Assembly (NCBI GenBank): GCA_036001225.1
Contig: DASYUM010000219.1
Location: 1-17,509, forward strand
Direction of reading: 5' to 3'
DNA: 17,509 nucleotides
Origin: DASYUM01 sp036001225
GTDB taxonomy: Bacteria > Methylomirabilota > Methylomirabilia > Rokubacteriales > DASRDR01
Shown here piece by piece: positions 1 through 6,315 of this stretch. Under the pieces are notes generated by a model. The model was not told where the DNA came from. It saw only the letters and a program-made list of their open reading frames with translations, and searched no databases. Each line of letters opens with the position of its first letter. Positions within the stretch are counted from its first letter, which is position 1. The position numbers and the translations under genes were made by a program.

Positions 1-63
1 CTGAAACAGGCGACCGATGGGTTGCGGGAGGCGCTCGGGCTGCGAGACCGAGCGTTTCCGTGA
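1..63 (+). CDS. C-terminal end of an unidentified upstream gene (partial)
   Basis: Frame 1 is open from the window edge to a TGA at 61-63 and encodes 20 residues ending in RDRAFP. It lies 12 bp before livH on the same strand, so it may be the previous gene of the Liv operon, such as a periplasmic binding protein or LivF. The fragment carries no diagnostic motif, and it lacks the AYLG-type ending usual for LivF. No function is assigned. Confidence 0.5.
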   Translation: MKQATDGLREALGLRDRAFP

Positions 64-75
64 CATAGCGGCGCC

Positions 76-942
76 GTGATCGACTTCCTGCAAGCCCTGA
101 TCGACGGCGTGATGCTGGGGGCGACCTACGCCCTGCTGGGCCTCGGCTTCACGCTGATCTTCGGCGTGCTGGGCCGGCTCAACCTCGCCTTCGGTCCCAC
201 GATCCTGGTCGGCATCTCGGCCGGCAGTCTCGCCCATCGGGCCTGGCCGGGCCTCGGTCTGACCGTCGTCGCCGTCTCCCTCGGCGCGGCGCTGGTGGCC
301 GGGCTCTACGTCGAGCGCTGCGCCTTCCGCCCCCTCCGGCACCAGGCGCCGGTGGTCTCGATGGTCGCGTCGTTCGCCGTCGCCATGCAGCTCCAGGAGC
401 TGGTCGCCCTCGCCGCCCCCAGCCGGACCATGCCGTTCCCGGCCCCGGCCTGGCTGCCGGCGCTGGCGCTCGGGCCCGTCCTCCTCCGGCCCGACGCGCT
501 GCTGATGTGGGGAGGGGCCACCGTCCTCTTGCTCGCCCTCTTCACGCTTCTCTACCGAACGCGCTTCGGCGCCGCCGTCCGGGCCGTGTCCGAGTCGCCG
601 GAGGGGGCGGCGCTGGTGGGCATCGACGTCGGCGCGCTCGGCATGGCGGCCTTTCTCCTCGCGTCGGCGGTCGGCGGGGTGGCGGGCCTTCTCATCGCCC
701 AGAGCCATCAGCAGGTCACGCCCTACTTCGGGCTGTGGGCAACGGTCAAGGGCCTGACCGCGATGCTGCTCGGCGGCGCCGGCTCGCTGGCCGGGGCAGT
801 GGCCGGCGGCCTGGTCCTCGGCGTCGTCGAGACCGAGACCCTGTGGTACCTGGGCGGCCAGTTCCGCGATCTCGTCGCCTATGCCCTGCTCCTCGTGGCC
901 ATCGCCGCCCGTCCCCGCCTCCGCCCGGGAGCGGGCAGCTGA
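76..942 (+). CDS. livH: Branched-chain amino acid ABC transporter permease LivH
   Basis: A 288-residue inner-membrane permease, the usual length for LivH. It is hydrophobic throughout, with about eight membrane segments. The N-terminal segment (GATYALLGLGFTLIFGVLG, about residues 15-33) is the family hallmark. The C-terminal part contains the cytoplasmic coupling region (residues about 165-195, AVSESPEGAALVGID) followed by GLTAMLLGGAGSLAGAVAGG. The start is GTG at 76; no good Shine-Dalgarno sequence precedes it. The stop overlaps the start of livM. With LivM and LivG it should form the membrane part of an importer for branched-chain or other amino acids, amides or carboxylates; the substrate cannot be read from the sequence. 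Confidence 0.93.
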   Translation: MIDFLQALIDGVMLGATYALLGLGFTLIFGVLGRLNLAFGPTILVGISAGSLAHRAWPGLGLTVVAVSLGAALVAGLYVERCAFRPLRHQAPVVSMVASFAVAMQLQELVALAAPSRTMPFPAPAWLPALALGPVLLRPDALLMWGGATVLLLALFTLLYRTRFGAAVRAVSESPEGAALVGIDVGALGMAAFLLASAVGGVAGLLIAQSHQQVTPYFGLWATVKGLTAMLLGGAGSLAGAVAGGLVLGVVETETLWYLGGQFRDLVAYALLLVAIAARPRLRPGAGS

Positions 943-1838
943 GCCATTACGGCCTCGCGCTCCTGATCCGGATCGGCATCGAGGCCTTCGTCGCCCTCTC
1001 CGCCTACCTGCTGCTGGTGACCGGGCGCATCTCGTTCGGGCAGCAGGGCTTCTTCGTCATCGGCGCCTATGCCGCCGGACTGGCGACGGCCCTCTACGGG
1101 GCGCCGCTGGTCGGCGGCATCGCCGTCGGCGGCGCCGTGGCCGCGCTCGGCGGCGCGCTGTTCGCCTGGCCGATGGCGCGGGCGCACGGCCTGGCCTTCG
1201 CGGCGGCGACGCTGGCCTTCGGCGAGCTGGTGCGGGTCGGCCTCCTCGCGTTCCATTTCCAGGTGCCGATCGGACCCGACCTCGTGGGCCCGGCCGGCCC
1301 CGACGGCTTCCGCGGCATCCGCCGCCTGTTCACCAGCGGCACCTCGCTCGACGCCTACGCGGCGGCGATCCTCGGCGCGCTGGCGGCGACCATCCTGCTG
1401 ACGGCCACGCTGCTCCGATCGCGGTGGGGCGAGGCGCTCCGGATGATCGGCGAGGACGAGACCCTGGCGGCGGCCGCCGGGGTCCGCGTCCGGTCGCTCC
1501 AGGTGGCGGTGCTGGCCGGGGCCGGCGGCCTGGCCGGGATCGGCGGCGGCCTCTTCGCCCACTACGCCACCTACGTCGAGCCAGGTCACGCCGACGTCAT
1601 GCTGGGCGTCCACAGCCTGGCCTATGCCTTCATCGGAGGCCTGGGCACGCCGCTGGGTCCGCCCATCGGCGTCGTCCTGGACATCGGCGTCCTGGAGTCC
1701 GTCCGCTTCCTGGCCGGCTACCGGATGATCATCTTCGGCGGCCTGGTCGTCCTGTTCCTGATCTGGCGGCCCCGCGGGCTGCTCGACGAGGCGACCGTCC
1801 ATCGCCTGCGCCGACACCGGCACCCGAGACCGGCGTGA
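939..1838 (+). CDS. livM: Branched-chain amino acid ABC transporter permease LivM (probable CTG start)
   Basis: The second permease of the Liv importer, about 299 residues. Family features include the early GRISFGQQGFFVIGAYAAG segment, the coupling region LRMIGEDETLAAAAGVRV, and a late GGLGTPLGPPIGVVL segment, with a C-terminus typical of LivM (IWRPRGLLDE). The frame has no ATG, GTG or TTG near the expected N-terminus. The best candidate is CTG at 939, which overlaps the livH stop as CTGA, the same 4-base geometry as the livM-livG junction. A GTG inside the first membrane segment would remove about 26 residues. Start choice is an inference; the family assignment is firm. Confidence 0.88.
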   Translation: MSHYGLALLIRIGIEAFVALSAYLLLVTGRISFGQQGFFVIGAYAAGLATALYGAPLVGGIAVGGAVAALGGALFAWPMARAHGLAFAAATLAFGELVRVGLLAFHFQVPIGPDLVGPAGPDGFRGIRRLFTSGTSLDAYAAAILGALAATILLTATLLRSRWGEALRMIGEDETLAAAAGVRVRSLQVAVLAGAGGLAGIGGGLFAHYATYVEPGHADVMLGVHSLAYAFIGGLGTPLGPPIGVVLDIGVLESVRFLAGYRMIIFGGLVVLFLIWRPRGLLDEATVHRLRRHRHPRPA

Positions 1839-2533
1839 GCCTGGCCGTCGAGGACCTCTCGGTGCGCTTCGCCGGCGCCGTCGTCCTCCGGGGCGTGAGC
1901 CTCACCGCCGCCATCGGTGAGCGCGTCGGGCTGGTCGGGCCGAACGGCGCCGGCAAGACCACGCTGCTCGACGCCGTCGGTGGCTTCGTGACCCCGGCGA
2001 CCGGCAGCGTCCGGCTCGACGGCCGGCGCCTCACCGGCCTCGCCCCCGACGTGGTCGCGCGGGCCGGCGTGGCCCGCGCCTTCCAGACTCCGCGGGTCTT
2101 CGCGCGGCTGACCGTCGAGGCCAACGTGCGGGCCGGCCGGGCCCTCGACCCGCGCCCGTGGCTCGCGTTCGTGGGACTCGACGCGCGGCGCCGGGACCTG
2201 GCCGGTGCGCTGACGCCCGGCGAGGCGCGGCGGCTCGAGCTGGCGCGGGCGCTGGCCGGCGACCCGCGCCTCCTGCTGCTCGACGAGCCGTTCGGCGGCC
2301 TGACCTCCGCCGAGACCGAGGCAATGGCGGCCCTCGTCGAGCGTGGCAGTGCCGGGCGGACCACGCTCCTGGTCGAGCACAAGCTCGGCGTCATCACACG
2401 GCTCTGCACCCGGGTGGTCGTGCTCCATCTCGGCGCGAAGATCTTCGATGGGCCAGCCGGGGGACTCCGGGGTGATCCTGGCGTGCTGGCCGCGTACCTG
2501 GGCGGGCAGTCGGCGGCATGCGCGCCGCCCTGA
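1835..2533 (+). CDS. livG: Branched-chain amino acid ABC transporter ATP-binding protein LivG (compact)
   Basis: An ABC ATPase of 232 residues that starts at a GTG overlapping the livM stop by 4 bases (GTGA). Visible motifs are Walker A GPNGAGKTT (residues 35-43), Q-loop Q84, Walker B LLLLDEP (146-152, catalytic E151) and H-loop H182. Two oddities stand out. The helical subdomain between Q-loop and signature is short, so the protein is about 20-25 residues smaller than usual LivG. The signature reads ALTPGEARR instead of the common LSxGQ/LSYGQ type. No livF follows, so the partner ATPase must lie upstream of the window or elsewhere, or LivG acts as a homodimer. Confidence 0.9.
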   Translation: MSLAVEDLSVRFAGAVVLRGVSLTAAIGERVGLVGPNGAGKTTLLDAVGGFVTPATGSVRLDGRRLTGLAPDVVARAGVARAFQTPRVFARLTVEANVRAGRALDPRPWLAFVGLDARRRDLAGALTPGEARRLELARALAGDPRLLLLDEPFGGLTSAETEAMAALVERGSAGRTTLLVEHKLGVITRLCTRVVVLHLGAKIFDGPAGGLRGDPGVLAAYLGGQSAACAPP

Positions 2534-2883
2534 TCCTCCTGGCGGCCGCCGGCGCCGCCTGCGCGCGGCCCGCCCCCGAGGCGGTGGCGGTCGAGCTGGC
2601 CTGTGCGCCCGCGCGGTCCCCGCTGGAGCAGCGGTGCAGCGTCCGCCTGACCGATCGGAACAGCGGCCGGCCCCTGGAGGGCGCGAGGGTCACGCTCCAC
2701 GCCGACATGCCGTCGATGCCGCTCGCCCACGCGGCGCGGCCGGTCTCCGCCGTCCCGGGCGCCCGGCCCGGGACCTACGAGGGGACGCTGGAGCTCGAGA
2801 TGCCCGGGCGCTGGGTGGTCGCCGTCCGCATCGCCGGGCCGGTTTCCGATCAGGTGACGCGGGTCCTCGACGTCAGCCCGTGA
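2518..2883 (+). CDS. Small putative lipoprotein with YtkA-like domain
   Basis: A 121-residue exported protein. Residues 1-16 form a signal peptide ending in an Ala-rich stretch and Cys16 (LLAAAGAAC), a loose lipobox, so it is probably a lipoprotein. The mature part is a single beta-sandwich domain resembling the YtkA-like/FixH-like family: a conserved MPSMPLAH segment, then Gly-Thr-Tyr-Glu-Gly, and finally MPGRWVVAVRI. Such domains occur in copper- or redox-related envelope proteins, but no metal ligands are clear here. It overlaps the livG 3' end by 16 bases and is probably co-transcribed; a functional link to the transporter is not evident. It converges with the MFS gene 10 bp away. Confidence 0.65.
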   Translation: MRAALILLAAAGAACARPAPEAVAVELACAPARSPLEQRCSVRLTDRNSGRPLEGARVTLHADMPSMPLAHAARPVSAVPGARPGTYEGTLELEMPGRWVVAVRIAGPVSDQVTRVLDVSP

Positions 2884-2893
2884 CCCAGCGGCG

Positions 2894-4078
2894 TCACGGA
2901 GGCCGGATGGCCCGGCGGGTTCCCGGCGGCCGCTTCCCCCGGTCGGCCGGGCTCGGCAGCGCCACCAGCGGCAGGCACGCCGGTCCCAGGGCGGCCATCA
3001 GGAGGTAGACCGCCGGGGGCGACGTCCAGGCCAGCACCGAGGTCGCCAGCACCGGTCCGACGAACGCGGCGGCGATCCGCGCCGAATTGACGAGGCCGAT
3101 GACGTCGCCGCCGGCATGCTGGGCGATCCGCGCGACCACCAGCGGGAACACGGGCGCGATGAAGAGCACCTGGATGAACCGCACCAGCGTGTAGGCCCAC
3201 ACCGACCGCACCGCGCCGAGGGCCGCCATGAAGACCGACGAGGCGACCAGCAGCGTGGCGAGCAGCCGACGCTCGGAGGCGAGCTGGACGACCTGAGGGG
3301 CCGCGAACGCGCCCAGGGCGGCCGCCGCCGACGAGGCAAAGATCACCACGCCTCCGATCTCCAGCGTGTCGGCGGCCTCGACCCCGAGGTCGGCGAGGAC
3401 CTGGGGGAGCACGGGCGCCAGAAAGAAGAGCTGGGTCGAGCCGACGAGAACGATCACCGCCGCGATGGCCACGTCACCGACCCGGAGCTGGCGCTTGCCC
3501 GTTCGTCCGCCTTCCGGCTCCCGCGGCACCGCCACGCCCCAGTAGACCAGCCCGGCGCAGCCCAGGAGGATGAGCCCGCCGAGGACGAACGAGGCCCGGA
3601 AGCCGAAGCGGGCGGCGGCGATGGCGCCGGCCAGCGGGCCGATCACCCCGCCCACGGTCAGCGCCGCCTGGATGAAGGCGACTTGCCGCCGCACCTCGCC
3701 GGCATCCTGGGCGCGGCCGGCCAGCATGAACGCGAACGTCGAGCTGGCGCCCATGAAGCCGAGGACGAATCGGGCGAAGAACAGCTCGCCGAGCGTCCGA
3801 GCGCTGGCGACCCCGAAGAAGCCGATCCCCTGGAGCGACTCGACCAGCACGTAGCAGCGCTTGGGGTTGCCCCGCTCGGCCAGCCGGCCCCACAGCGGCG
3901 CGGTGAGCACGGTCACCAGCGAGGTGATGCCGACGATCCAGCCGGTCCAGCGGAGCGTGGCGGCGTCGTCCAGGGCACTCAGGCGCTGGATGTAGAACGG
4001 TAGGCTGACGAAGACGAACGACCAGGCGAAGCTGGCGAAGAAGGTGGCGACCGGCACGAGCCGGGGGCTGCGCGCCAT
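2894..4078 (-). CDS. MFS transporter, drug/metabolite efflux type
   Basis: A 394-residue polytopic membrane protein with about 12 membrane segments in two halves. The loop after segment 2 carries a motif A-like sequence, GRLAERGNPKR, typical of major facilitator transporters of the DHA1/MdtG-TetA sort. The start chosen is ATG at 4078 (MARSPRLVPVATFF), with the first membrane segment beginning within 10 residues and GGGA about 6 nt upstream. A longer frame to 4243 would add 55 residues with no membrane segment, and would run through the putative promoter of the divergent gene. The substrate is unknown. It is transcribed alone, convergent with the YtkA-like gene. Confidence 0.85.
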   Translation of the reverse strand: MARSPRLVPVATFFASFAWSFVFVSLPFYIQRLSALDDAATLRWTGWIVGITSLVTVLTAPLWGRLAERGNPKRCYVLVESLQGIGFFGVASARTLGELFFARFVLGFMGASSTFAFMLAGRAQDAGEVRRQVAFIQAALTVGGVIGPLAGAIAAARFGFRASFVLGGLILLGCAGLVYWGVAVPREPEGGRTGKRQLRVGDVAIAAVIVLVGSTQLFFLAPVLPQVLADLGVEAADTLEIGGVVIFASSAAAALGAFAAPQVVQLASERRLLATLLVASSVFMAALGAVRSVWAYTLVRFIQVLFIAPVFPLVVARIAQHAGGDVIGLVNSARIAAAFVGPVLATSVLAWTSPPAVYLLMAALGPACLPLVALPSPADRGKRPPGTRRAIRPP

Positions 4079-4130
4079 CGGAGTCCCGGTCAGCCGGCCA
4101 CGGCCGAGGGTCTCCGGGCGGGCCAGCGCG

Positions 4131-4164
4131 GCCAGCATTTGACCAACCGGGCCAGGATTTGGCC
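4131..4164. repeat. Pair of 14-bp direct repeats upstream of the MFS gene
   Basis: GCCAGCATTTGACC (4131-4144) and GCCAGGATTTGGCC (4151-4164) match at 12 of 14 positions and are spaced exactly 20 bp apart, about two helical turns. They sit in the 190-bp divergent intergenic region, 53 bp upstream of the MFS start. This placement would suit a tandem operator for a regulator, but chance cannot be excluded. Confidence 0.35.
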
Positions 4165-4237
4165 GCCCCGAAGCCGCGGGCTCTCGACGGTGAGTGCCAA
4201 AGGTGCGCCAGAACAGATCGGCCGGCGGGCGATCCCC

Positions 4238-4253
4238 TGGCACGCTCCCTGCT
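4238..4253 (+). promoter_or_regulatory. Candidate sigma-54 (-24/-12) promoter
   Basis: TGGCACG (4238-4244), four bases, then CTGCT (4249-4253). This matches the sigma-54 consensus TGGCACG-N4-TTGC(A/T) with one mismatch. The invariant GG (4239-4240) and GC (4251-4252) have the correct 10-bp separation. Predicted transcription would begin about 4263-4265, only about 6 nt before the ATG at 4270. The mRNA would thus be almost leaderless and would exclude the GGGAAA at 4255-4260 as a ribosome binding site. Confidence 0.5.
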
Positions 4254-4269
4254 TGGGAAATACACGTCT

Positions 4270-4578
4270 ATGGCCAGCGCACCGCAATACTTCATCGTCG
4301 TCCGACCAGACGCGCCGGAGCTGTTCGAGCGACTCCAGTCCACGGCCGACGCGGTGACCGAAGTGATCCTCGACCGCCGCAAGCGCGACCGCCGGGTGAT
4401 CATTCAAGACGTGGAGTTGGAGCGCCGCCGACGGGAACGGCGGGCGCCGGTCGACCCCACGGGGGACACGCGGGGCTTCTTCCTGGCCCGGGCGTACCGC
4501 GCGGCCCGCGAGACCAACGGCCACAACGGCCACCGGACCTGTCTCGAGATTCCCGCCGCGGCAAGGCTTCGCGCCTAG
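4270..4578 (+). CDS. Small Arg-rich protein of unknown function
   Basis: A 102-residue protein starting at ATG 4270. I do not recognise a named family. The N-terminal part (ASAPQYFIVVRPDAPELFERL) looks like a beta-strand plus helix. Two similar basic boxes follow, DRRKRDRR (residues 35-42) and ERRRRERR (51-58), 16 residues apart. The C-terminal part is polar (NGHNGH). No signal peptide or membrane segment is visible. The basic boxes could bind nucleic acid or acidic ligands, or the protein may be a small regulator of the PilZ-neighbour kind; this is speculative. A candidate sigma-54 promoter directly precedes it, which supports a real gene. Confidence 0.6.
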   Translation: MASAPQYFIVVRPDAPELFERLQSTADAVTEVILDRRKRDRRVIIQDVELERRRRERRAPVDPTGDTRGFFLARAYRAARETNGHNGHRTCLEIPAAARLRA

Positions 4579-4717
4579 CGCCGCCGCCCGGCCCGGACAC
4601 GCCGCAGCGCTTCTACCGCTCGGCTCGTTCCGTTTCCATCCAGGCCGAACGCCGCACGCGGATCTGTCGCGCCACGCCGCTGCCGGGCCCGACGGCCTCA
4701 GGCGGGTACTGCCTCGA

Positions 4718-5392
4718 TCACAGCGGGTCAGGACCGAGCTGGCGCTCGAGAAGGCCGGGCAGCTCGGTCAGCGCGTCGATCACAAAGGCGGGGCGATCCT
4801 CGGCCAGCTCGGGCCGGGTGAACTTCCCGGTGGCGACCCCGACCGAGAGCGCGCCGGCTGCCTGGGCCGAGCGGATGTCCTGGGGCGTGTCGCCGATCAC
4901 GATCGCCTCGACCGGCGTCACCCCGAGCCACTCGCACGCCTTCAGTACCGGATCGGGGGCCGGACGGTGCTGCTTGACGTCCTCGTCGCAGACCATCGGA
5001 TACTCCCACCCGAACCGCCGCTGGATCGCCTCGCCGACGGCGCGGGGGAAGCCGCTGGCCAGCGCGATCCGCCAGCCGCGCCCCCCGAGCGCGGCCAGCG
5101 CGTCGATGGCGCCGGGCATCGCGGTGAAGTCGTGGCTGGCGGCGATCAGGAGCCGCTCGAACTCGGCCATGCACTCGCGCACTCGGGGCTCGCGGTCCGG
5201 CCGATCCCCCAGGGCCTCGGCGAAGAGGAGGTGCTTCGGCCGCCCGGCGAACTTCTTGAACAGGGCGAGCTTGTCGGCCGGGATTCCCTGACGGGCGAAG
5301 ACCCGGAGATAGGCCGACTCGATCGCGTCGAGCGTGCGGACGAGGGTGTTGCCGATGTCGAAGACCAGCGCCTTGTACGCCGTGTGGGCCAT
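4718..5392 (-). CDS. HAD superfamily (subfamily IA) hydrolase, phosphatase-like
   Basis: A 224-residue cytosolic protein with all four HAD motifs: motif I FDIGNTLV (nucleophile D12), motif II LASGF (S113), motif III lysine K140 in DVKQHRP, and motif IV VIGDTPQDI (D168, D172). The helical cap between motifs I and II is of the C1 type, like phosphoglycolate phosphatases and phosphonatase-like hydrolases. The general acid/base Asp usually two residues after the nucleophile is Gly14. This change is seen in some HAD subgroups and may lower phosphomonoesterase activity. The substrate is unknown. The ATG shares one base with the ancestral stop of the preceding dehydrogenase remnant (TGATG), so it was translationally coupled to it. 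Confidence 0.87.
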   Translation of the reverse strand: MAHTAYKALVFDIGNTLVRTLDAIESAYLRVFARQGIPADKLALFKKFAGRPKHLLFAEALGDRPDREPRVRECMAEFERLLIAASHDFTAMPGAIDALAALGGRGWRIALASGFPRAVGEAIQRRFGWEYPMVCDEDVKQHRPAPDPVLKACEWLGVTPVEAIVIGDTPQDIRSAQAAGALSVGVATGKFTRPELAEDRPAFVIDALTELPGLLERQLGPDPL

Positions 5393-5640
5393 CAGTCGGT
5401 GACGCGCTAGAGGTCGAAGCGCCGGCGCAGCTCGCCGCTCGGGTTCAGCTTGGCGCGCTCGCTCTCCGGATAGGAGGGGGAATCGTGGGGCCCGAGCAGC
5501 CAGGCATCGCAGCCTTCGAGCGCCGCGAAGTCAGGATGCGGTTGGCGCTGCTCCGCCGCCCCGAGGACGTGCAGCGTGGCGTCCACGATTTCGGGGCCGA
5601 TACCGTCCTCCCGCAGCAAGCCGAGTCGGTCGGTCGGCAA
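5392..5640 (-). pseudogene. Remnant of an isocitrate/isopropylmalate dehydrogenase family gene
   Basis: From TTG at 5640 the frame encodes 77 residues and stops at TAG 5407-5409. It begins with the family N-terminus (LREDGIGPEIVDATLHVL), then jumps to the segment that normally lies about 28 residues further on (CDAWLLGP..SPSYPE), and ends at NPSGELRRRFDL, where intact enzymes continue with a further 250 or more residues (YANIRP..). The same frame after the TAG reads Arg-Val-Thr-Asp-stop, and that TGA overlaps the HAD start as TGATG. This suggests that the ancestral 3' end is still in place and most of the gene was deleted. It is almost certainly non-functional as an enzyme. Confidence 0.75.
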
Positions 5641-5643
5641 CCC

Positions 5644-6105
5644 TCAGACGCCTCGGGCGTCCCGCCAGGCGCGGATCTGGTCGCCGTGCTCCTTGTAGTG
5701 GTGGCCGCTGTTCAGGTCGACGATCCGGTAGGCGGTGCGCTCCGGCTGGTAGCGCTCCTCGGGGACCCCGGCCGCGGCCCGCATGAAGTACTCGTGGGAG
5801 CGATCGAACTCGAGCAGCACGTCCGTGACCGGCGTCTGCCGCTGGGCGTCGGCGAAGCGGGCGTTCCAGGCGTCCACGTCCTCGTAGCTCACCTCGGCGG
5901 GAATCGGCCGTTCGCCCCGGGCCAGCCGCTCGAGGGCCGGCCCCAGCTCCCGGTGCCAGCCCGACATGTGGGCGACGATGTCCCGGATGCTCCAGCTGCC
6001 GAGCCAGACCTCGGTGAGCTGCTTCTCGTTGAGGCCGTCGATGGATTCGTGGAAGGCCCGGTACTCCTCGGCCGCCTGGCTCAAGAGGTCGTCTTTGTGG
6101 CTCAC
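5644..6105 (-). CDS. DinB/ClbS-like four-helix bundle protein
   Basis: A 153-residue protein of the DinB/DfsB-ClbS fold. The pattern is an N-terminal helix (KDDLLSQAAEEYRAFHESIDGL), a WSIRDIVAHMSGWH helix with H46, and a C-terminal HHYKEHGDQI segment with H136 and H140. These three His residues correspond to the usual divalent-metal triad. The family includes thiol-dependent metalloenzymes and genotoxin-resistance hydrolases; the substrate is unknown. The start is GTG 6105, because GGAAGGGA lies 7 nt upstream. A longer frame to 6150 would enter the repeat element. Its first 14 codons are nearly duplicated at 6249-6290. It lies 3 bp from the dehydrogenase remnant downstream. Confidence 0.75.
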   Translation of the reverse strand: MSHKDDLLSQAAEEYRAFHESIDGLNEKQLTEVWLGSWSIRDIVAHMSGWHRELGPALERLARGERPIPAEVSYEDVDAWNARFADAQRQTPVTDVLLEFDRSHEYFMRAAAGVPEERYQPERTAYRIVDLNSGHHYKEHGDQIRAWRDARGV

Positions 6106-6120
6106 CGGGACGTCCCTTCC

Positions 6121-6250
6121 CGCGGACGAGGCCGCCCGGGCGCCGAGCATTCCGGCGCGCTCGAATCGAAGCGCTCCGAGCGCGGGCTTTGCCCGCGCAA
6201 CCCTCCTGGGGGGTGGTTCGGAAGGGGGGCGAAGCCCCCCTCCGAATGAT
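6121..6250 (+). mobile_element. Small structured repeat element, copy I
   Basis: A non-coding stretch between the duplicated DinB 5' ends. It holds a 25-bp motif (6172-6196) shared with elements II and III, and then a G-rich hairpin at 6217-6246 (left arm TTCGGAAGGGGGGC, loop GAA, right arm GCCCCCCTCCGAA, one bulged base). The hairpin abuts the right edge, as in the other copies. It lies antisense to the genes around it. The left boundary is uncertain, and no short target duplication like those of copies II and III is visible. Classification as a mobile element rests on similarity to those copies. Confidence 0.5.
6172..6196 (+). repeat. Repeat B, copy I
   Basis: CGCTCCGAGC followed by a hairpin with arms GCGGGC and GCCCGC and loop TTT. 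It matches 7589-7613 (opposite strand) and 14917-14941, with paired changes in the stem. Confidence 0.7.
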
Positions 6251-6290
6251 CCTCGGCCGCCTGGCTCAAGAGGTCCTGCGTGTGACTCAT
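6249..6290 (-). pseudogene. Orphan 5' end of a DinB-like gene (14 codons)
   Basis: ATG at 6290 follows a strong Shine-Dalgarno sequence (AGGAGGGG, 7 nt spacing) and encodes MSHTQDLLSQAAED, close to VSHKDDLLSQAAEE at the start of the intact DinB gene. A 25-bp block is identical between 6066-6090 and 6251-6275. After that the frame enters repeat element I and yields only low-complexity sequence to about 6102. It is either the stump of a tandem paralogue or the original start left behind by an insertion. The better ribosome binding site sits on the broken copy. Confidence 0.6.
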
Positions 6291-6315
6291 TCCATCGCCC
6301 CTCCTCTCGGATGGG

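Noticed and set aside
2894..4243. Longer MFS start at 4243
   Set aside because: It would add 55 non-membrane residues and cross the repeats and the putative sigma-54 promoter; the ATG at 4078 gives a standard N-terminus.
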